Source: a bacterium
GTDB taxonomy: Bacteria > Verrucomicrobiota > Kiritimatiellia > UBA8416
DNA: 7,702 bases
NCBI GenBank assembly: GCA_020048935.1
Contig: JAIFLS010000154.1
Span: 1 to 7,702, forward strand
Direction of reading: 5' to 3'
Positions 5,775 to 7,702 of this stretch are shown in pieces (position 1 is the stretch's first letter; every line of letters starts with the position of its first letter). Both the position numbers and the translations under genes were made by a program. Under the pieces are notes generated by a model. It saw nothing but the letters and a program-made list of their open reading frames with translations. It did no database searches and was not told the DNA's origin.

Positions 5775-6839
5775 TCATTTATCCGTGTCATGCTGGATAT
5801 TCGTTCCCGCCTGTTCCCGGACCGCCTCGAAGACGGCGACTACGACCTGCGCCATGCGGTCGTAGTCCAGACGGTCCCAAGTGTCCTGGGGCGTATGGTA
5901 GGCGGTGTTGCGCAGGAAAGCGGTGTCGGTGATCATCACAGCGTTGTAGCCGTGCAACCAGTAGTTGCGGTGATCGGAAAAATCCACACCGCGCACAAAG
6001 GACGGTACGGCGGCGGAAACCACGTCCAGCGGCACGGTCCCCAGCATGGCTCGCTTGACGCGCTTTAGAAAGGGTCGCTGTTGGTTGCTGCCGATCACGG
6101 CAATGAAATCCCCGCGGCTGGGGAACAGGAGGTGGAATAAACCAAAGGGATACTGCTGCGACCACGGCTTGTCGTCAAAATACCCGATCATTTCGAGGCA
6201 GATCATGCCCGCGACCTCGACGCCCGCCTGCTTGAGCGATGCCGCATGCTGGTAGCTGCCCATGGATGGCGACGCGAAGAAGGGGGGCTCCTCGGTCGAG
6301 AACGCCACCAGCTCCACGGTCAAGCGCAGCGGTGTTTTATCCAGTAAACGTGCCAGCTCAAGCAGGCCGGCCACGCCGCTGGCATTGTCGTCGGCTCCCG
6401 GCGTGTCGTCGCAGCTATCATAATGCGCCCCGACGATCAGCCGCGGACCGGTCTCCGGCCCGAAACTGCCGGTGATGTTCTGGTAGTTGCGTCGCATGGC
6501 GGAATAAGGCTGGCGGGTCACGCGTGCACCGTATGCCGTCAGTTTCCCGGCAATGTAATCCGCGCAAGCCGCCAGGTTCGTCGTATCCAGGCAGGAGCGC
6601 GGCGCGAAATCAACGGAGAGCGTCTTGACGTGGGCCGCCAGCGCCAGCGGATCGGCATGCGCGGCCGACCGTTCGGCTCCGCGCAGTACCGGCTGGCGGA
6701 TGACGCATCCTACGGCGGCTATCGCCAGCACAGGAACCAGCACATACAGCAGCAGTCTTACTCGCATCCGTCTTCGTGCCGCCTGCCTGTCAATCCCGTT
6801 TGTGATTGAACTAGTGCTTCCTGGACTCAAGAATCCCAT
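5775..6839 (-). CDS. M28-family zinc aminopeptidase-like protein, membrane-anchored or exported
   Basis: This is a probable exported dizinc exopeptidase of the Aeromonas aminopeptidase type (354 aa). The metal and catalytic positions are all recognisable: H139 and D141 in GAHYDSC, bridging D150 in PGADDNASG, catalytic base E183 and zinc ligand E184 in FSTEEPPF, an acidic E216 in LEMIGY, and H315 in NTAYHTPQDTWDRLDY. Residues 26-45 are hydrophobic after a run of arginines (RRRMRVRLLLYVLVPVLAIAAVGC), giving a signal anchor or signal peptide. C45 follows AVG, a poor lipobox, so lipidation is possible but unproven. The ATG at 6839 is chosen because GGAGAGGGGGA precedes it; an internal ATG at 6767 would give a more typical signal peptide but has no Shine-Dalgarno sequence. 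It is divergent from the AMMECR1 gene and followed by the small secreted protein. Substrate unknown. Confidence 0.94.
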   Translation of the reverse strand: MGFLSPGSTSSITNGIDRQAARRRMRVRLLLYVLVPVLAIAAVGCVIRQPVLRGAERSAAHADPLALAAHVKTLSVDFAPRSCLDTTNLAACADYIAGKLTAYGARVTRQPYSAMRRNYQNITGSFGPETGPRLIVGAHYDSCDDTPGADDNASGVAGLLELARLLDKTPLRLTVELVAFSTEEPPFFASPSMGSYQHAASLKQAGVEVAGMICLEMIGYFDDKPWSQQYPFGLFHLLFPSRGDFIAVIGSNQQRPFLKRVKRAMLGTVPLDVVSAAVPSFVRGVDFSDHRNYWLHGYNAVMITDTAFLRNTAYHTPQDTWDRLDYDRMAQVVVAVFEAVREQAGTNIQHDTDK

Positions 6840-6930
6840 TCCCCCTCTCCGATTGCATCATCCTGTGAATGCGCGTCTGTTTCACGCTCATCCTGCATGA
6901 AACGCTGATGTTTTACGATCCTTTTGTTTT

Positions 6931-6936
6931 GATAAT
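6931..6936 (+). promoter_or_regulatory. Candidate -10 element for the AMMECR1 transcript
   Basis: GATAAT matches five of six positions of TATAAT and lies about 58 bases before the AMMECR1 ATG, in the divergent M28/AMMECR1 intergenic region (6840-6993). The region around a 16-17 base spacer upstream (TGTTTT near 6909) is a poor -35. Predicted start near 6943. Supported only by the hexamer and its position. Confidence 0.35.
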
Positions 6937-6993
6937 TGGGATGAAATCGCGCACGATAGCAGTCGCGTGGTCGTGCAAATCAGTGAAAGGGGC

Positions 6994-7620
6994 ATGATGA
7001 TCTCGGAAAAGCGCAGCGGGGAGTGGTCGCCTGGGTTGACGGCGGCGGAGCGGGAAACGGTGTTCGCGATTGCCCTTGATACCCTCGCGTGGTGCACGGA
7101 AGGCGGCAGCGGCAGGTTCGAATTCTCTGCTTATGTGCTGGATCCTGCGCTTGAAATACCGCGCGCCACGTTTGTCACGCTGCATGAGCGGGGACTGCTG
7201 CGCGGTTGTATCGGCTCGCTCGAGCCGCAGGCACCCCTCTATCGATCGGTGCATGAGAATGCCGTCGGGGCGGCCTTGCGCGATCCGCGTTTTCCGCCGG
7301 TCAGCGCCCGTGAACTGCCACGGCTGGTGGTGGATGTCTCGATTCTCAGTCCGATCGAACCGATTGCGGGACCCGAGGCGTTCCGTCTTGGCGAGCATGG
7401 CATCATCCTGGAGAAGGGCTGGCACCGGGCCGTGTACCTGCCGGAAGTCGCCCCCGAGCAGGGATGGACTGTCAAAGAGACGCTCTGCTCCCTTTGCGAG
7501 AAGGCCGGTCTGACGCCGGATGCCTGGCGCGCGGGGGCTTCGTTCAAGGTGTTTTCCAGTGTGGTGCTGTCGGTTGATCATCAGGAGGGTATATGGCAGA
7601 AGAGTCAGGACACAGCTTGA
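6994..7620 (+). CDS. AMMECR1-domain protein (AmmeMemoRadiSam system protein A-like)
   Basis: This is a 208-aa cytoplasmic protein of the AMMECR1 family, conserved from bacteria to humans with no settled biochemical role. The hallmark LRGCIGSLE lies at residues 69-77. Other family segments follow: AALRDPRFPPVSARELP (93-109), VDVSILSPIEPI (113-124), GIILEKGWHRAVYLPEVAPEQGW (136-158) and the C-terminal AGASFKVFSS region. Many bacteria encode this protein beside a MEMO-family protein and a radical SAM enzyme, but neither is next to it here. The frame is open from a GTG at 6967. I prefer the ATG at 6994 (or 6997) because the family domain starts later and AAAGGGG lies just upstream, though the spacing is short for 6994. 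It is divergent from M28 and overlaps the following acyltransferase start by 28 bases, suggesting translational coupling. Confidence 0.93.
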   Translation: MMISEKRSGEWSPGLTAAERETVFAIALDTLAWCTEGGSGRFEFSAYVLDPALEIPRATFVTLHERGLLRGCIGSLEPQAPLYRSVHENAVGAALRDPRFPPVSARELPRLVVDVSILSPIEPIAGPEAFRLGEHGIILEKGWHRAVYLPEVAPEQGWTVKETLCSLCEKAGLTPDAWRAGASFKVFSSVVLSVDHQEGIWQKSQDTA

Positions 7621-7702
7621 AACATCGGGTGGAATACGCGGTATTCTGCTTCTGGGGATGGGCATTCGCGACCGTGCCCTACCGGGTGGCGCTGGCGCTG
7701 GG
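7593..7702 (+). CDS. Probable lipid A biosynthesis acyltransferase, LpxL/HtrB family (3' partial)
   Basis: Only the first 36 residues are in the window. The ATG at 7593 is preceded by a perfect AGGAGG (7583-7588), and the frame stays open to the edge. The start MAEESGHSLKHRVEYAVF, then a hydrophobic stretch ending VPYRVALALG, resembles the N-terminus of LpxL/HtrB-family inner-membrane acyltransferases: a basic KHRVEY-type start and a first amphipathic or transmembrane helix with P-x-R-x-ALALG. Such enzymes add secondary acyl chains to lipid A or related lipids. The catalytic HX4D motif would lie beyond the window. It starts inside the AMMECR1 gene in another frame. Family call is from the N-terminus only, so moderate confidence; that it is a real gene is more secure. 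Confidence 0.6.
   Translation, partial: MAEESGHSLKHRVEYAVFCFWGWAFATVPYRVALAL

Noticed and set aside
1..7702. CRISPR array, tRNA, rRNA, insertion sequence, toxin-antitoxin or phage-defence genes
   Set aside because: No regularly spaced direct repeats, tRNA-like cloverleaf, transposase motifs or defence domains were seen on either strand.

Overview
The window is a GC-rich chromosomal stretch with dense genes, most likely from a gammaproteobacterium or a related Gram-negative proteobacterium. The support is a LpxL/HtrB-like acyltransferase start at the right edge, an FNR/DNR-type operator, GTAG-headed REP palindromes, and signal-peptide proteins of proteobacterial style. The exact taxon cannot be read from the sequence.

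Layout, left to right. (1) Positions 3-1112 (+): C-terminal part of an MscS-family mechanosensitive channel fused to a cyclic-nucleotide-binding domain. (2) Positions 1136-1215: an inverted pair of REP-like units between two convergent genes. (3) Positions 1224-2900 (-): an exported or membrane-anchored subtilisin-like S8 protease with a propeptide-like region and a C-terminal beta domain. (4) Positions 3004-5170 (-): a two-gene unit with cupin first and hybrid-cluster protein (hcp) second. A perfect TTGAC-N4-GTCAA palindrome lies upstream and a strong intrinsic terminator lies downstream. (5) Positions 5272-5373: a second REP pair of a different family, with GTAG heads and nested stems. (6) Positions 5427-6839 (-): an M28 zinc aminopeptidase-like protein followed by a small secreted charged protein. 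(7) Positions 6994-7702 (+): an AMMECR1-domain protein overlapping the start of a probable lipid A acyltransferase that runs off the window.

Functionally, the clearest unit is cupin-hcp. The Hcp has every hybrid-cluster ligand and the class I (Desulfovibrio-type) N-terminal cysteine spacing. No hcr reductase gene is next to it; its neighbour is a small cupin that has lost part of the usual metal-binding set. The operator suggests induction under low oxygen or nitrosative stress, consistent with NO or hydroxylamine detoxification. The other genes (two exported peptidases, a gated channel, AMMECR1 and a lipid A enzyme) look like unrelated envelope and housekeeping functions separated by REP elements.

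I see no CRISPR array, tRNA, rRNA, transposase or phage gene. The most unusual items are the cupin-hcp pairing with its operator, two distinct REP families within 4.2 kb, the altered cyclic-nucleotide pocket of the channel, and the AMMECR1-acyltransferase overlap. None of these amounts to a demonstrably new system on sequence alone.
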